A program made the translations under genes and the position numbers. A model generated the notes under the pieces. That model was not told the origin of the DNA. It saw nothing but the letters and a program-made list of their open reading frames with translations, and searched no databases. A stretch of DNA of 6,134 bases from RUG14300 sp964561145 (GTDB taxonomy: Bacteria > Bacillota > Clostridia > Christensenellales > CAG-1252): assembly GCA_964561145.1 (NCBI GenBank), contig CAZLNZ010000035.1:1-6134 (forward strand). Reading direction: 5' to 3'. Below are positions 5,883-6,134 of this stretch, one piece after another. The number at the start of each line of letters is the position of its first letter. Position 1 is the stretch's first letter.

Positions 5883-5962
5883 GATACCCACTCTTTCGTA
5901 TCGCTCTGACTTGGTTCGACTGCAGAAATTGATACCAATTTCTTTTGCTCAGTATGAAATTT
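5883..5962. repeat. Element B, copy 4 (divergent)
   Basis: It aligns to the other copies from GATACC (5883) to GAAATTT (5962). The distance from GATACC to TTCGAC is 32 bp, exactly as in copies 2 and 3. TTCGACT, GCTCAGTATGA and the GTATCG arm are conserved. H2 is mostly lost. H3 is replaced by AGAAATTG-ATAC-CAATTTCT (5924-5943), a perfect 8-bp stem that accounts for the 9 extra bases. It lies outside the 250-bp register. Confidence 0.65.
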
Positions 5963-6080
5963 TAACATATTCATTGCAATTTTCTTCGAGTTATTAGTAG
6001 CAATCATCTCGTTTTTGGGTCTTTTGTCATTTAAATACGCTCTATTAACCCACCACACCATATTCTTTCAACATAAAATG

Positions 6081-6110
6081 CCCCCGCGAAAAATTTTTTT
6101 TCTGCGGGGG
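6081..6110 (-). terminator. Strong GC-rich stem-loop, possible terminator of a leftward gene off the edge
   Basis: CCCCCGC (6081-6087) pairs perfectly with GCGGGGG (6104-6110). GAAAAA (6088-6093) can pair with TTTTTC (6097-6102) to extend the stem over a 3-nt loop, with one bulged T. On the minus strand CATTTTATG follows, a weak T-tract; on the plus strand there is none. A TAA is readable on the minus strand at 6130-6128. The likeliest role is therefore the terminator of a minus-strand gene beyond the window, but a plain structural hairpin is possible. Confidence 0.45.
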
Positions 6111-6134
6111 TGATGCTAATTTGATGCTTATGAT

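Larger units (their letters stand above)
4733..6134. other. 1.4-kb non-coding region rich in structured repeats
   Basis: No open frame here has a good ribosome binding site and a protein-like sequence; the longer ones run through repeat copies. From left to right it holds the nifJ leader and promoter, an A-rich stretch, element C, and three A-B repeat pairs in a 250-bp array. A divergent fourth B copy and a GC-rich stem-loop at the right end follow. I see nothing recognisable at about 4911-5030 or 5965-6075 beyond AT-rich sequence and small chance palindromes. Confidence 0.8.

Noticed and set aside
5031..5962. Insertion sequence or transposon.
   Set aside because: There is no transposase frame, no terminal inverted repeats bounding the whole cluster, and no clear target-site duplication.

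Overview
The window looks like chromosomal DNA from a strict anaerobe of the Bacillota, most likely a Clostridia-type gut or rumen bacterium. The evidence is a single-chain pyruvate:ferredoxin oxidoreductase of the clostridial type, strong AGGAG-type ribosome binding sites, sigma-A-like promoters, AT-rich intergenic DNA, and short dispersed palindromic repeats of a kind common in clostridial genomes. The genus cannot be set from the sequence alone.

Layout. Positions 1-240 are a non-coding, AT-rich upstream region with a direct repeat, an 18-bp perfect palindrome, and a candidate promoter overlapped by a 17-bp operator-like palindrome. Positions 241-1071 (+) encode a 276-residue polytopic membrane protein that resembles the DUF2238/YjdF family. 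Positions 1072-1204 separate this gene from the convergent oxidoreductase gene and carry a bidirectional terminator. Positions 1205-4732 (-) encode a full-length PFOR (NifJ, 1175 residues) in which the expected pyruvate, thiamine diphosphate and iron-sulfur ligands are all visible. Its own promoter, with an AT-rich upstream element, lies at 4804-4850.

Positions 4733-6134 hold no convincing gene. This 1.4-kb stretch is a cluster of short structured repeats: one element (called C here), three copies of a GC-rich hairpin element (A), and four copies of a 76-80 bp multi-hairpin element (B). A and B recur with a 250-251 bp period. Differences between B copies are compensatory in two hairpins, and the fourth copy has a wholly different but still perfectly paired stem in one of them. 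The window ends with a strong GC-rich stem-loop that may be the terminator of a leftward gene beyond the edge.

The two genes are convergent and separately transcribed, and nothing suggests a shared function. PFOR is central energy metabolism (pyruvate to acetyl-CoA, CO2 and reduced ferredoxin). The membrane protein has no assigned function. I found no defence system, CRISPR array, tRNA, rRNA or transposase. The repeat cluster is the most unusual part.
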